From assembly GCF_001238295.1 (NCBI RefSeq), contig NZ_LGXZ01000001.1, forward strand, positions 186,001 through 250,000: a DNA stretch of 64,000 bases, read 5' to 3'. This document shows, piece after piece, positions 42,506-51,446 of this stretch. Numbering within the stretch: the stretch's first letter is position 1; each line of letters begins with the position of its first letter. Origin of the DNA: Ruegeria sp. 6PALISEP08. Its GTDB lineage: Bacteria > Pseudomonadota > Alphaproteobacteria > Rhodobacterales > Rhodobacteraceae. The notes beneath the pieces were generated by a model. The model did not search any database and was not told where the DNA came from. It saw only the letters and a program-made list of their open reading frames with translations. A program made the translations under genes and the position numbers.

Positions 42506-42726
42506 CAGTAATCCACTCGGTCATGTAGATCCGCGTTCCGCTTTTGTTTGAGGCGCTCAATCTGGTCTCGCACCATGCGCGCTATCTCTGCCGGATCGGT
42601 ACCTGGCGGTGGTGCGATCGTGATGGTGATCGTGTCGCCACCACGCACGCCCTGGAGCCCACCAGACAGAGTTGAGATCGGTGGTCGGCTGTCGATCATA
42701 CCCGACAGCTCGCTTTCCCGACCGAG
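42505..42726 (-). pseudogene. Phage tail tape-measure protein, C-terminal fragment
   Basis: About 73 codons remain: ELSGMIDSRPPISTLSGG, then DTITITIAPPPGTDPAEIAR and MVRDQIERLKQKRNADLHD. The IT-APPGTDP-x-x-IA-x-x-VR pattern is the typical C-terminus of P2-like tape-measure proteins (gpT). All of the long upstream part is gone. It lies directly before gpU, as in P2. Confidence 0.72.
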
Positions 42727-42986
42727 TTAAACCAACAAATCCATCATCGGCACGAGTGACAAGTGCGCCTCATACGGCTTGTTTAATTAGGTATTGCGGC
42801 ACTCAAGAGGGATTGCAGTATTTGGTGTCACAATTTTTTGAGCCGAAGCGTAGTCGCCCATTTTAACGGTTTTTGAAAACCATTATGGTTCAAGAAACTT
42901 TTAGGGAGGTGCTTGGCGATGAGCCCTATTTTACAACGCCCTTCCGGCTTCTTCCGGTTTCCCGCAATAACAAGTGTCACACAACA
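42727..42986. other. Right edge of the accessory region
   Basis: No gene seen. Short inverted repeats GGTTTT/AAAACC and AACCATTATGGTT lie near 42861–42892, possibly a transcription stop or a scar of the lost prophage end. No attachment site is recognised. Confidence 0.35.
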
Positions 42987-43376
42987 ATGAATATGACTGA
43001 AATCAAAACGGCGCCTGCGCTGAATGATATCCTGGATCTGGAAAAACAGGTATGGATGGCGCTGGTGGAAGGAAATGCAAACTCGGACCGGGCTTTGCTG
43101 AGTGCGGATTTTTTGGGAGTTTATCCCACCGGGTTTGCCAATCGAGACGATCATGTCGGTCAATTTGCGGACGCGCCGACGATGGCGGAGTTTGACCTGA
43201 GCGATGCGCGGTTGCGCGTTTTGACGCCTGACATTGTGCTGTTGTCCTATCGGGCAGAATATCTGCGACCGGGTGCAACACGGCGTGACACGATGCTGAT
43301 TTCCTCGCTCTGGGAAAGAAGAAACGATGTCTGGGTCAACAGCTTCAGTCAGGACACACCTCTTCAGGAGATCTGA
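42987..43376 (+). CDS. NTF2-like (DUF4440) protein
   Basis: A 129-residue cone-fold protein: LNDILDLEKQVWMALVEGNA, LLSADFLGVYPTGFANRDDH, RLRVLTPDIVLLSYRAEYLR and RDTMLISSLWERRNDVWVNS follow the DUF4440/SnoaL-like pattern. Members include steroid isomerases and many proteins of unknown role; no catalytic residue set is evident. ATG 42987 is preferred because upstream codons look non-coding; ATG 42993 is possible. It precedes glnE by 49 bp on the same strand. Confidence 0.75.
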   Translation: MNMTEIKTAPALNDILDLEKQVWMALVEGNANSDRALLSADFLGVYPTGFANRDDHVGQFADAPTMAEFDLSDARLRVLTPDIVLLSYRAEYLRPGATRRDTMLISSLWERRNDVWVNSFSQDTPLQEI

Positions 43377-43425
43377 TCAGAATGCCCCATTGACGATCAC
43401 ACACGGCGATGCGCAGTTTGCGGGC

Positions 43426-46221
43426 ATGACTGACGCTCTTGCTATTACCCGACTTCCACGTGCTTTTGATCCGTCTTTAGGCGACGAGGCACGGGCTTTG
43501 ATCCCAGGATTGACTAAGGGGTTAGGGGATTTGGTTGCGGGAACCGCCGGGTCCAGCCCTTATCTGAAAGGTCTGATCGAGCGGGAGAAGGATTGGCTGC
43601 CAGAGGCCCTGATGCAACCGGATCAAGCGCTGGCGGAGGTCATGACCGCTGCACGCGACCTGCCGCCAGACCAGTTGAAGCCCGGCTTGCGGCAAGCCAA
43701 GCGGCGAATGGCTCTGCTCACGGCATTGGCCGATATTGCAGGTGCTTGGTCTTTGGAGAAGGTCACGGCAGTACTGACCGATTTCGGAGCTCTGGCAGCG
43801 GATATTGCAGCCAAGGCCGAGATTGCAGCATTGATCCGGCGCAAAAAGCTGCCGGGCATGACCGAGGATGATGTCGAAACTGCAGCCGGTTTGGTCATCC
43901 TGGCGATGGGCAAGATGGGCGCGCATGAGCTGAACTACAGCTCGGATATCGATCTGATCGTTCTGTTTGACGAGACGCGATTTGACCCAGATGACTTTTA
44001 TGAGGCCCGGCATGGTATGGTCCGGGCAACGCGGAATTTCTGCGCAACGCTCAGCGACAAGACGGCTGACGGGTATGTGTTTCGAACCGATCTGAGGCTG
44101 CGCCCCGATCCCGCCGTGACACCGGTTTGCATGGCGATGGAGGCGGCTGAACGGTACTATGAAAGCCTTGGCCGTACCTGGGAGCGCGCGGCTTACATCA
44201 AGGCGCGGCCCTGTGCCGGGGATCTGGCCGCGGGTCAACGATTTCTGGACAGCCTGCGCCCCTTTGTATGGCGGCGCCATCTGGACTTTGCCGCCATTCA
44301 GGACGCCCACGATATGCGTCTGCGTATCCGGGAAAACAAAGGAACAGGTGGGTCTTTGTCGATTCCCGGCCACGACATGAAGCTGGGGCAGGGCGGTATC
44401 CGAGAGATCGAGTTCTTTACCCAGACCCGTCAACTGATCGCGGGTGGCCGCGACGCGGACCTGCGGGTGAGGGGGACTGTTCCGGGGCTGGCGGCGCTGG
44501 CCTCGAAGGACTGGGTGCCGCAGGACGTGGCCGAGAAACTGACCGATCATTACCGGGCGCATCGCGAGGTCGAGCACCGCATTCAGATGATTCACGACGC
44601 TCAGACCCATAAAGTGCCAAATTCGCCGGATGGGATAGAACGCGTCGCTTGCCTGATGGGGATCAGCAGCGCCGAGTTGACACAAGACCTAACCCGCCGA
44701 CTGACTGAGGTGCATGAGCTGACCGAGGGGTTCTTCGCTCCGGGCCACTCACCGGCCCCCGCGCTGGTTCAGGACGTGGAGTTCGACAAAAACATACTGG
44801 CCCGTTGGACGACGTATCCGGCCTTGCGATCCCAGCGCGGCGCTCGGATTTTCGAACGCCTGAGGCCCGAATTGCTTTCACGCCTTGCCAAGACGGCCAA
44901 ACCGGACGAGGCGCTTATGGCCTTGGACGGGTTTCTGGCCGGTCTGCCCGCCGGGGTTCAGCTGTTTTCACTGTTCGAAGCAAACCCGCATCTGATTGAC
45001 CTTTTGGTCGATATTGTTGGCACATCCCATGCGCTTGCCTCGCATCTGTCGCGCAACGCGTCTGTGTTTGATGCGGTGATCGGGGGCAGTTTCTTTACCG
45101 ATTGGCCGGGGCAAGAGGCGCTGCAGATCGAACTGGTACAGGCTCTGTCGGAAGAAACGGACTATGAAACCCAGCTTGATCTGGCGCGGCGCTGGTGCAA
45201 GGAATGGCATTTTCGCATCGGCGTGCATCATCTGCGGGGCCTGATCGATGGGGCACAGGCCGGTCAGCAATATGCAGAGCTTGCTCAGTCGGTGATCGCT
45301 GCCATACTCCCTCATGTCACGGACAACTTCGCCCGCAAACATGGTCCCGCGCCAGGGCGAGGAGCCGCCATTCTGGGCATGGGGTCGCTTGGGGCAGGGC
45401 GCATCAACTCGCAATCCGATTTGGACATGATCGTGATCTATGACCCCCTGGACCAAGAGATGTCGGATGGCCCGCGCCCACTGGCGACGCGGACTTATTA
45501 CGCCCGGTTTACACAGGCGCTGATCACTGCACTCTCGGCCCCCATGTCCCAAGGGCGCTTGTATGAGGTCGATATGCGGCTGCGTCCCTCAGGCAACCAG
45601 GGGCCGGTGGCAACAAGCTGGGCCAGCTTTACCAACTATCAGCAAAATGATGCCTGGGTGTGGGAGCATCTGGCCCTGACCCGTGCGCATGTCGTTGCGG
45701 GTGACGCGGGGTTGGCTGAGGACATTGAAACCTTCCGGACCGATTTCCTGTCACGCCTAAGGGATCAGGATAAAGTCCTTCGCGAAGTGGCCGAGATGCG
45801 TGCGCGTCTGGCCGCCGCCAAGGCGCCTGCGGGCATCTGGGATGCCAAGAACGGTCCCGGTCGTTTGATGGATATTGAGCTGATGGCGGAAACTGGCGCC
45901 TTGTTGGCCGGGTCTCAACAGCGCGATGTATCGTCCGGTTTGGATGGGACCGTCGCTACCGGGTTGCTGGATGTCGCGCAAGCGCAATCCTTGAAAGATT
46001 GCTATAACTTATGTTGGTCTGTGCAATGCGCGGCGCGGCTGCTTTCTGGTAAGGTCATCGAAGCCGATAAGATCGGCGAGGGCGGTGCGGCCTTTTTGTG
46101 CCGGGCGACCGGGTTCGAACAGGTCGAGGCCCTACAGGCGGCATTGCAAGAGAGCTATAAGACCGCAGCCGATCTGATCGGTGGCGTAATTAAAGGGGGC
46201 GAAGATGGCGCGCAGCACTGA
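43426..46221 (+). CDS. glnE: Bifunctional glutamine synthetase adenylyltransferase / adenylyl-removing enzyme
   Basis: GlnE attaches and removes AMP on glutamine synthetase in response to PII status. The 931-residue protein has two nucleotidyltransferase domains, each with the GS-x10-D-x-D signature: LAMGKMGAHELNYSSDIDLI (removing half) and LGMGSLGAGRINSQSDLDMI (adding half), with helical PII-UR-type regions between (ENKGTGGSLSIPGHDMKLGQ). ATG 43426 gives the usual alphaproteobacterial N-terminus; earlier codons in frame overlap the DUF4440 gene. Confidence 0.95.
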   Translation: MTDALAITRLPRAFDPSLGDEARALIPGLTKGLGDLVAGTAGSSPYLKGLIEREKDWLPEALMQPDQALAEVMTAARDLPPDQLKPGLRQAKRRMALLTALADIAGAWSLEKVTAVLTDFGALAADIAAKAEIAALIRRKKLPGMTEDDVETAAGLVILAMGKMGAHELNYSSDIDLIVLFDETRFDPDDFYEARHGMVRATRNFCATLSDKTADGYVFRTDLRLRPDPAVTPVCMAMEAAERYYESLGRTWERAAYIKARPCAGDLAAGQRFLDSLRPFVWRRHLDFAAIQDAHDMRLRIRENKGTGGSLSIPGHDMKLGQGGIREIEFFTQTRQLIAGGRDADLRVRGTVPGLAALASKDWVPQDVAEKLTDHYRAHREVEHRIQMIHDAQTHKVPNSPDGIERVACLMGISSAELTQDLTRRLTEVHELTEGFFAPGHSPAPALVQDVEFDKNILARWTTYPALRSQRGARIFERLRPELLSRLAKTAKPDEALMALDGFLAGLPAGVQLFSLFEANPHLIDLLVDIVGTSHALASHLSRNASVFDAVIGGSFFTDWPGQEALQIELVQALSEETDYETQLDLARRWCKEWHFRIGVHHLRGLIDGAQAGQQYAELAQSVIAAILPHVTDNFARKHGPAPGRGAAILGMGSLGAGRINSQSDLDMIVIYDPLDQEMSDGPRPLATRTYYARFTQALITALSAPMSQGRLYEVDMRLRPSGNQGPVATSWASFTNYQQNDAWVWEHLALTRAHVVAGDAGLAEDIETFRTDFLSRLRDQDKVLREVAEMRARLAAAKAPAGIWDAKNGPGRLMDIELMAETGALLAGSQQRDVSSGLDGTVATGLLDVAQAQSLKDCYNLCWSVQCAARLLSGKVIEADKIGEGGAAFLCRATGFEQVEALQAALQESYKTAADLIGGVIKGGEDGAQH

Positions 46222-46477
46222 TCCCAACGACCACAAGGGCTTGATCCGCGAAGCCTATCGCATCGAAGGCATCACCCTGCCGGAATGCCGCAGCATCTTT
46301 CTGGACTGGGCGCTCAGCCTGCCCGCTGATCGCGATCAGAATACGGCGCTGGCAGAATTGCACGCGGGCTACGTAGATCAGAACCCAGATCATCCCATGA
46401 CACAGGTGCTGAGCGAGGGCCTTCAAGCGGCTCAGGCCCCCAAACGCCGGGGTGGATGGAGATCTCGTAACCGCTAG
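46205..46477 (+). CDS. Small conserved hypothetical protein
   Basis: A 90-residue soluble protein (DHKGLIREAYRIEGITLPEC, RSIFLDWALSLPADRDQNTA, LAELHAGYVDQNPDHPMTQV) with a basic tail. It overlaps the last 17 bp of glnE and is read in another frame, which implies translational coupling. I recall similar short genes after glnE in other Rhodobacteraceae but know no function. Confidence 0.75.
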   Translation: MARSTDPNDHKGLIREAYRIEGITLPECRSIFLDWALSLPADRDQNTALAELHAGYVDQNPDHPMTQVLSEGLQAAQAPKRRGGWRSRNR

Positions 46478-46515
46478 GGCTTTTCCACCGGCGCGTTCAC
46501 GACTATGAGGGCGCC

Positions 46516-47718
46516 ATGACCCAATCTGCCGACCGCCCCCGTATCCGCCTGAAACCCAAAGCCAATGCGCGCGGCCTGCGTCATGGTTTCCCCTGGGTCT
46601 ATGCCAATGACATCGTCACCGACCGCCGCACGCGCAAGATCCCGGCGGGCGCTTTGGCCGTGCTTGAGGATGACAAACGCGCGCCCATCGCGCTGGTGGC
46701 GGTCAACCCCGAGTCCAAGATCATGTGCCGGGTGCTGGACCGTGATATTGACGCGCAGCTTGACGCCGTGTGGTTCGAAACCCGCCTGCAACGCGCCCTT
46801 GAAATGCGCGAAAGTCTATTTGACGCCCCATATTATCGCCTGATCCATGCCGAAGCGGACGGCTTTCCTGGCGTGATCATCGATCGCTTTGGCGAGGCCT
46901 GCGTCATCCAGCCGAATGCGGCCTGGGCCGAAGCGCATCTGGACGTGCTGACCGCTGCTTTGATCAAGGTCACAGGCGTGACCACTGTGCTGAAGAACGC
47001 CTCGGGTCGCACACGCGGGCTGGAAGGGCTGGACGACACCAATCAAACTCTGCACGGCACTGCACCTGATGCACCGCTACCGGTGCCGATGAATGGCGCG
47101 ACCTATATGGCTGATCTGACCGGTGGGCAAAAAACCGGCCTGTTCTATGATCAGCGCCCCAACCATGCCTTCGCTGCGCGGCTTGTGCATCCGGGCGCGC
47201 AGGTGCTGGACGTCTTCAGCCATGTGGGCGGCTTTGGTCTTGCCATGCTTGCAGGCGGTGCAGAACAAGCGCTGTCCGTCGATGGCTCCGCCGCCGCACT
47301 GGCACTGGCTGCAAGTGGGGCCGAAGCTTCAGGTTTTTCTGACAAGTTTCAAACCCGGCAAGGCGATGCGTTTGACGTGCTGACCCAACTGGGGGAAGAG
47401 GGGGCGCAGTTCGATGTGGTGATCTGCGACCCGCCCGCTTTTGCGCCTTCGAGACAGGCGCTGGATGCGGGTCTGCGCGCTTATGAACGGATCGCCCGAC
47501 TGGCCGCAGCTCTGGTCAAACCCGGTGGTTATCTGGGGCTGTGCTCATGCTCGCATGCCGCTGATTTGGGCCGTTTTCGCGATGCCTCGTCCCGCGGGAT
47601 CGGTCGCGCCGGACGGCAGGCGCAACTGATCCATACCGGGTTTGCAGGAGCGGATCACCCGCAATTGCCGCAACTTGCGGAAAGCGGCTATCTCAAAGCG
47701 GTGTTCTACCGACTATGA
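46516..47718 (+). CDS. RlmI/RlmK-like rRNA (cytosine-C5) methyltransferase
   Basis: A 400-residue SAM-dependent RNA methyltransferase. The N-terminal PUA-like domain reads KANARGLRHGFPWVYANDIV, the central domain DAPYYRLIHAEADGFPGVII, and the Rossmann domain VLDVFSHVGGFGLAMLAGGA with QFDVVICDPPAFAPSRQ and the cysteine motif LGLCSCSHAAD. This is the RlmI (23S rRNA m5C1962) group; Rhodobacter members are, as I recall, annotated RSP_2647 family. The stop overlaps the next gene by 4 bp. Confidence 0.88.
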   Translation: MTQSADRPRIRLKPKANARGLRHGFPWVYANDIVTDRRTRKIPAGALAVLEDDKRAPIALVAVNPESKIMCRVLDRDIDAQLDAVWFETRLQRALEMRESLFDAPYYRLIHAEADGFPGVIIDRFGEACVIQPNAAWAEAHLDVLTAALIKVTGVTTVLKNASGRTRGLEGLDDTNQTLHGTAPDAPLPVPMNGATYMADLTGGQKTGLFYDQRPNHAFAARLVHPGAQVLDVFSHVGGFGLAMLAGGAEQALSVDGSAAALALAASGAEASGFSDKFQTRQGDAFDVLTQLGEEGAQFDVVICDPPAFAPSRQALDAGLRAYERIARLAAALVKPGGYLGLCSCSHAADLGRFRDASSRGIGRAGRQAQLIHTGFAGADHPQLPQLAESGYLKAVFYRL

Positions 47719-48257
47719 AAGCCGTGCTCGACACCTGCGTCATCTACCCCACGGTGATGCGCGAGATGCTGTTGGGTGCAGCACGTCTTGGTCACTTTAC
47801 CCCGATCTGGTCCGCACGCATCCTCGAAGAATGGGCCCGGGCGGCCCGCAAACTGGGCCCCACGGGTGAGGCACAAGCGCGTGCTGAAATCGCGCTGACA
47901 CAAGCCAACTGGCCAAATGCAGAGCACGCATCGAATGAAGGTCTGCAAAACCGACTTTGGCTGCCGGATGCCGATGACATACATGTACTGGCGACGGCAG
48001 TTGCGGCCTCTGCCGATATGATTGTCACAGTGAACGCCAAGGATTTCCCGCGAAATATCCTGTCCGAAGAGGGGCTTGAGCGTCGCGATCCCGACACTCT
48101 GCTGCATGGGTTTTGGCAGTCGGACCCGGAAGGCTTGAACGCGCTCGGCATTCAGATCCTTGCCGAGGCCAACCGTCTCTCGGGCGACAAATGGACCCTG
48201 CGCGCACTAATGAAGAAAGCCCGCCTGCCACGCCTTGGCAAAGCCCTCAGCAGCTAA
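47715..48257 (+). CDS. PIN-domain protein (RSP_2648-like)
   Basis: A 180-residue putative ribonuclease. The PIN acidic quartet can be placed at MKAVLDTCVIYPTVM (Asp6), SARILEEWARAAR (Glu), and PDADDIHVLATAVAASADMIVTVNAKDF (two Asp). No antitoxin gene is near it; it is instead translationally coupled (ATGA overlap) to an RNA methyltransferase, so an RNA-processing role is more likely than a classical toxin. I recall a Rhodobacter family named after RSP_2648 with this layout. Confidence 0.82.
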   Translation: MKAVLDTCVIYPTVMREMLLGAARLGHFTPIWSARILEEWARAARKLGPTGEAQARAEIALTQANWPNAEHASNEGLQNRLWLPDADDIHVLATAVAASADMIVTVNAKDFPRNILSEEGLERRDPDTLLHGFWQSDPEGLNALGIQILAEANRLSGDKWTLRALMKKARLPRLGKALSS

Positions 48258-48269
48258 ACGGGGTCCACC

Positions 48270-48318
48270 TTCATCTGGCTAAAAATATCCCGGAGAGCGC
48301 GAGAGGCTGGCCTCTCGC
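48270..48318. repeat. Dispersed intergenic repeat, copy 2, with hairpin
   Basis: CTTC-ATCTGGCTAAAAATATCC-CGG starts at 48270, followed within ten bases by a GAGAGGC/GCCTCTC hairpin. It lies between the convergent PIN and HtpX-like genes. Confidence 0.65.
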
Positions 48319-48327
48319 TGCACACCC

Positions 48328-49014
48328 TCATCCACGGTCCCAACGCTGCTCAAGAGCTTCCAACGCTGCAATCCGCTCGTCCGTCTTGGGGTGACTCATC
48401 AACCACGCCGGAACGACACCGGCGCGCTGCTGCGTCAGGTCCTCCAACTTGTGAAACAGCGACTTCTGCGGTCCTATGCCGATACCGGCCTTGGTCAGCA
48501 ATGCGGCAGCATATTCATCCGCCTCATATTCATCCCCACGTGACAGGCGTGAGGCTAAAAGGGCGGTCAACGCGTTGGCAATCATCGCGCCGATGAACGG
48601 GATGAACCGGTTCAGTACCAATATCAATGCCGTCCTCATCGCATTCTGACCGGAAAAATCAATCATCCGCCGCCGCGCATGTCCAAGGGCCACATGCCCT
48701 AGCTCATGCGCGATGACACTGGCCATTTCCTCGGCCGATACCTCGCCGTTGCGAAACTTCCGATAAAACCCGCGCGTAATGAAAATCCGCCCGTCCGGAG
48801 CGGCCAGCCCGTTCACCGGGTCGATCTCGTAGATATAGACCGGCACCCGATCGATACCCAGGGCGGCGGCCAGCCGGTCCGTCATGCGTTTCAGCGCTGG
48901 GTCGGCCAGTTCCGTTGATTTCGCATCCAGTTCTCGATGGGTACGCCAGACGGAAATCCGGTACATGGCAAGACCGTAAAGGAGGGCCAGAAGGATCGGG
49001 GTGAGTTTGATCAT
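48328..49014 (-). CDS. HtpX-like M48 membrane metalloprotease
   Basis: A 228-residue protein. An N-terminal membrane segment (LTPILLALLYGLAMYRI) is followed by the zinc motif HELGH in MASVIAHELGHVALGHARRR, a second hydrophobic hairpin (TALILVLNRFIPFIGAMIAN, ALTALLASRLSRGDEYEADE) that includes the third-ligand Glu in EYEADEYAA, and SHPKTDERIAALEAL at the end. It fits HtpX-type membrane protein quality control, though it is shorter than E. coli HtpX. It is read toward the PIN gene. Confidence 0.85.
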   Translation of the reverse strand: MIKLTPILLALLYGLAMYRISVWRTHRELDAKSTELADPALKRMTDRLAAALGIDRVPVYIYEIDPVNGLAAPDGRIFITRGFYRKFRNGEVSAEEMASVIAHELGHVALGHARRRMIDFSGQNAMRTALILVLNRFIPFIGAMIANALTALLASRLSRGDEYEADEYAAALLTKAGIGIGPQKSLFHKLEDLTQQRAGVVPAWLMSHPKTDERIAALEALEQRWDRG

Positions 49015-49248
49015 AAGTCAGATATGGGGCAGTGGCGTAGAACTGGCAAGAGGGACACACGGGCGCCAAGTAGAGCCATCCCGACAAACCCATGATCGCC
49101 GCAACAGACGTTGAGTGGGCCAGGGACAGCATTGTGTAGCCCGTTTTCAGACCCGCGCGGGATATGTTTGACCAGCAAGTAACACGGGGCAGATGAGAAT
49201 TTTGCGAAATTGCAGTATAATCCATCCGATTTTACCGGAGGAAGTGTT

Positions 49249-50052
49249 GTGTCCGACCCCTATGCCGATCTCGCCTCTCAGGATAAAGAACTTCAGAAAC
49301 GTATTGCCGACGCGATAGATATCCGCAGCCAGGATTTGGCGCAGAAAGAGATCAGACAAGCTTATCTTGCGGATATTAAGTTGCCCCCGAATGCCTCGGC
49401 CGTCGAATTGGGCTCGGGGACGGGGTATGTGACGCAGGACCTGATCAGCATGGCCGGAGCCAAAACTGCGCTGGGGGTGGAACCTTCGCCTGTTATGGTG
49501 GAACGCGCCAACCTGCATTTCGCGGATATACCAAACTTGAGCTTTGTGATTGGCGACGCAAGGCAGACCGGTCTGCCGGATGACGCATTCGATATCGTCC
49601 TGATGCACACATTACTGTGCCATGTCCCCGGTCCTGAAAAAGCAATCCACGAGGCCTATCGGATTTTGAAACCCGGCGGCGTATTGGCGATTTGCGATGG
49701 GGACTACAGCACCGCAACCGCTCGGATCGCCGATTTCGATCCGCTGGATCAGCTTGTGCGTTTCATGATCAACCAGAACGTCACCAACCTGTGGATCATG
49801 CGCCAGATTTCAGGTTTGCTGACCCGAAACGGATTTGCATTGGGCGCATTTAAAGGCCACGGTTACGTCGCTGAAGGGCAGGCGGAGTATTTTCTGACCG
49901 TGATAGACCGGGGCGCGGATCGCCTGGTTGAAGAAGGTGTTCTACAGCCCGACACCGGAGAGGCCCTGAAGCAAGAAGCACGCGACCGCGTCGCGCAGAA
50001 CACGTTCTTTGGCTACATGTCCTACGTCAGTCAAATCGCCTACAAGCAATAG
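49249..50052 (+). CDS. Class I SAM-dependent methyltransferase
   Basis: A 267-residue enzyme with the standard motifs: AVELGSGTGYVTQDLI (motif I), ALGVEPSPVMVERA, FVIGDARQTGLPDDAFDIVL and HTLLCHVPGPEKAIHEAYRI, then RILKPGGVLAICDGD. It resembles UbiE/Coq5-like and other small-molecule methyltransferases. The GTG start at 49249 is supported by GGAGGAA six bases upstream; the frame has no ATG nearby. The substrate is unknown. It stands alone between divergent and convergent neighbours. Confidence 0.82.
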   Translation: MSDPYADLASQDKELQKRIADAIDIRSQDLAQKEIRQAYLADIKLPPNASAVELGSGTGYVTQDLISMAGAKTALGVEPSPVMVERANLHFADIPNLSFVIGDARQTGLPDDAFDIVLMHTLLCHVPGPEKAIHEAYRILKPGGVLAICDGDYSTATARIADFDPLDQLVRFMINQNVTNLWIMRQISGLLTRNGFALGAFKGHGYVAEGQAEYFLTVIDRGADRLVEEGVLQPDTGEALKQEARDRVAQNTFFGYMSYVSQIAYKQ

Positions 50053-50079
50053 GCCCCTGGCCGATCTTGGTCACGCGCA

Positions 50080-51264
50080 TTATCGCGTAAGGTCCCGCAT
50101 TCCCTGTTCCAGCCCCGCGAGTGTCATGGGAACCATGCGGTTCTCAAAAATCTCGCGGATCATACCGATCGAGTGAGTGTATTCCCAATATTTCTCGGGC
50201 ACCGGGTTGATCCAAAGATTTGACGCCCATTGCTCACGCGCGCGTTCTAACCAAACCTGACCGGCTTCCTGGTTCCAATGTTCATTGGCGCCACCGGGAT
50301 AGGCGATTTCGTAGGGACTCATCGAGGCGTCGCCGACAAAGATGCACTTGTAATCACCGCCATAGGTACGCAGCACCTCATGCGTGGGCGTCTGTTGATC
50401 CCAACGACGGTGGTTGTCGCGCCATACGCCTTCATAAAGACAATTGTGGAAATAGTAGTATTCCAGATGCTTGAACTCGGTGCGGGCAGCCGAGAAAAGC
50501 TCCTCGACCACTTTGATATGCGGATCCATCGAGCCGCCGACATCCAGAAACAACAGAACCTTGACCGCGTTGTGACGCTCGGGGCGGGTCTTGACGTCGA
50601 GATAGCCGTGTTCAGCCGTGGCCCGGATGGTGCCGTCCAGATCCAACTCTTCAGCCGCACCTTCACGGGCCCAGCGGCGTAAACGTTTCAGAGCGACCTT
50701 GATGTTGCGGGTGCCCAGTTCAACTGTGTCGTCTAAGTTCTTGAATTCCCGTTTGTCCCAGACTTTGATGGCGCGCTGATGGCGGCTTTCCTTTTGGCCA
50801 ATGCGAATACCTTCGGGGTTATACCCATAGGCGCCAAACGGAGAGGTCCCGGCCGTGCCGATCCACTTGTTGCCGCCTTGATGGCGACCCTGTTGATCTT
50901 TCAACCGCTCGCGCAGGGTTTCCATCAGCTTGTCAAAACCGCCAAGCGCTTCGATCTCGGCTTTTTCCTCGTCCGACAGGTGTTTTTCGGCCATCTTGGC
51001 CAGCCATTCGGCAGGGATATCCACGGCTTCCAGAACCTGATCGAAACTGATCTCGTTCAGCCCATCGAAACTGGCTGCAAAAGCGCGGTCGAACTTGTCG
51101 ATGTTGCGTTCGTCCTTCACCATCGACACGCGGGCGAGGTAATAGAACGCTTCGACATCATAGGTGGCGAGGCCCTTTTTCATGCCCTCCAGAAAGGTCA
51201 GGTATTCGCGTAAGGAAACGGGAATACCAGCTTTGCGGAGGTTTTCGAAAAAGGGCAGAAACAT
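50080..51264 (-). CDS. VWA-domain CoxE-family protein
   Basis: A 394-residue CoxE-like protein. The N-terminal part (MFLPFFENLRKAGIPVSLRE, FYYLARVSMVKDERNIDKFD) is typical of the family, and the VWA domain has a MIDAS-type motif in VLLFLDVGGSMDPHIKVVEE, then CIFVGDASMSPYEIAYPGGA. Such proteins work with MoxR AAA+ ATPases in metal or cofactor insertion and protein maturation. A MoxR gene lies about 2 kb upstream in the same direction, so they probably act together. Confidence 0.88.
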   Translation of the reverse strand: MFLPFFENLRKAGIPVSLREYLTFLEGMKKGLATYDVEAFYYLARVSMVKDERNIDKFDRAFAASFDGLNEISFDQVLEAVDIPAEWLAKMAEKHLSDEEKAEIEALGGFDKLMETLRERLKDQQGRHQGGNKWIGTAGTSPFGAYGYNPEGIRIGQKESRHQRAIKVWDKREFKNLDDTVELGTRNIKVALKRLRRWAREGAAEELDLDGTIRATAEHGYLDVKTRPERHNAVKVLLFLDVGGSMDPHIKVVEELFSAARTEFKHLEYYYFHNCLYEGVWRDNHRRWDQQTPTHEVLRTYGGDYKCIFVGDASMSPYEIAYPGGANEHWNQEAGQVWLERAREQWASNLWINPVPEKYWEYTHSIGMIREIFENRMVPMTLAGLEQGMRDLTR

Positions 51265-51268
51265 AGCG

Positions 51269-51439
51269 TTAGCCCACCAAACGGACCAGAACCAGTGAGA
51301 TCACCAGCCCGATCAGCGCAAACGCGATCCCGTAACCGGCTGCATATTGCGCCATATCGGCCCCGTTGCCGTTGCGTTTCTTCGCGGTCAAAGCGCCCAG
51401 GATTGCTCCCAGTATCGCCATTCCCAGAACTACCACCAT
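51269..51439 (-). CDS. Small two-helix membrane protein
   Basis: A 56-residue protein: a helix (MVVVLGMAILGAILGALTA), a short charged loop KKRNGNGADM, and a second helix (YGIAFALIGLVISLVLVRLV). ATG 51439 is chosen because the earlier in-frame codons overlap the upstream lipoprotein gene. Packed between the DUF2927 lipoprotein and CoxE genes, it may be a membrane partner of that group (inference). Confidence 0.6.
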   Translation of the reverse strand: MVVVLGMAILGAILGALTAKKRNGNGADMAQYAAGYGIAFALIGLVISLVLVRLVG

Positions 51440-51446
51440 GTGTGTT

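Noticed and set aside
33872-42726. Intact contractile injection system with the three enzymes as effectors
   Set aside because: The tail genes are truncated, nonsense-mutated and on the other strand, and no sheath, tube or baseplate genes are present.
47715-48257. VapBC-type toxin–antitoxin pair
   Set aside because: Only the PIN gene is present; its partner is an RNA methyltransferase, not an antitoxin.
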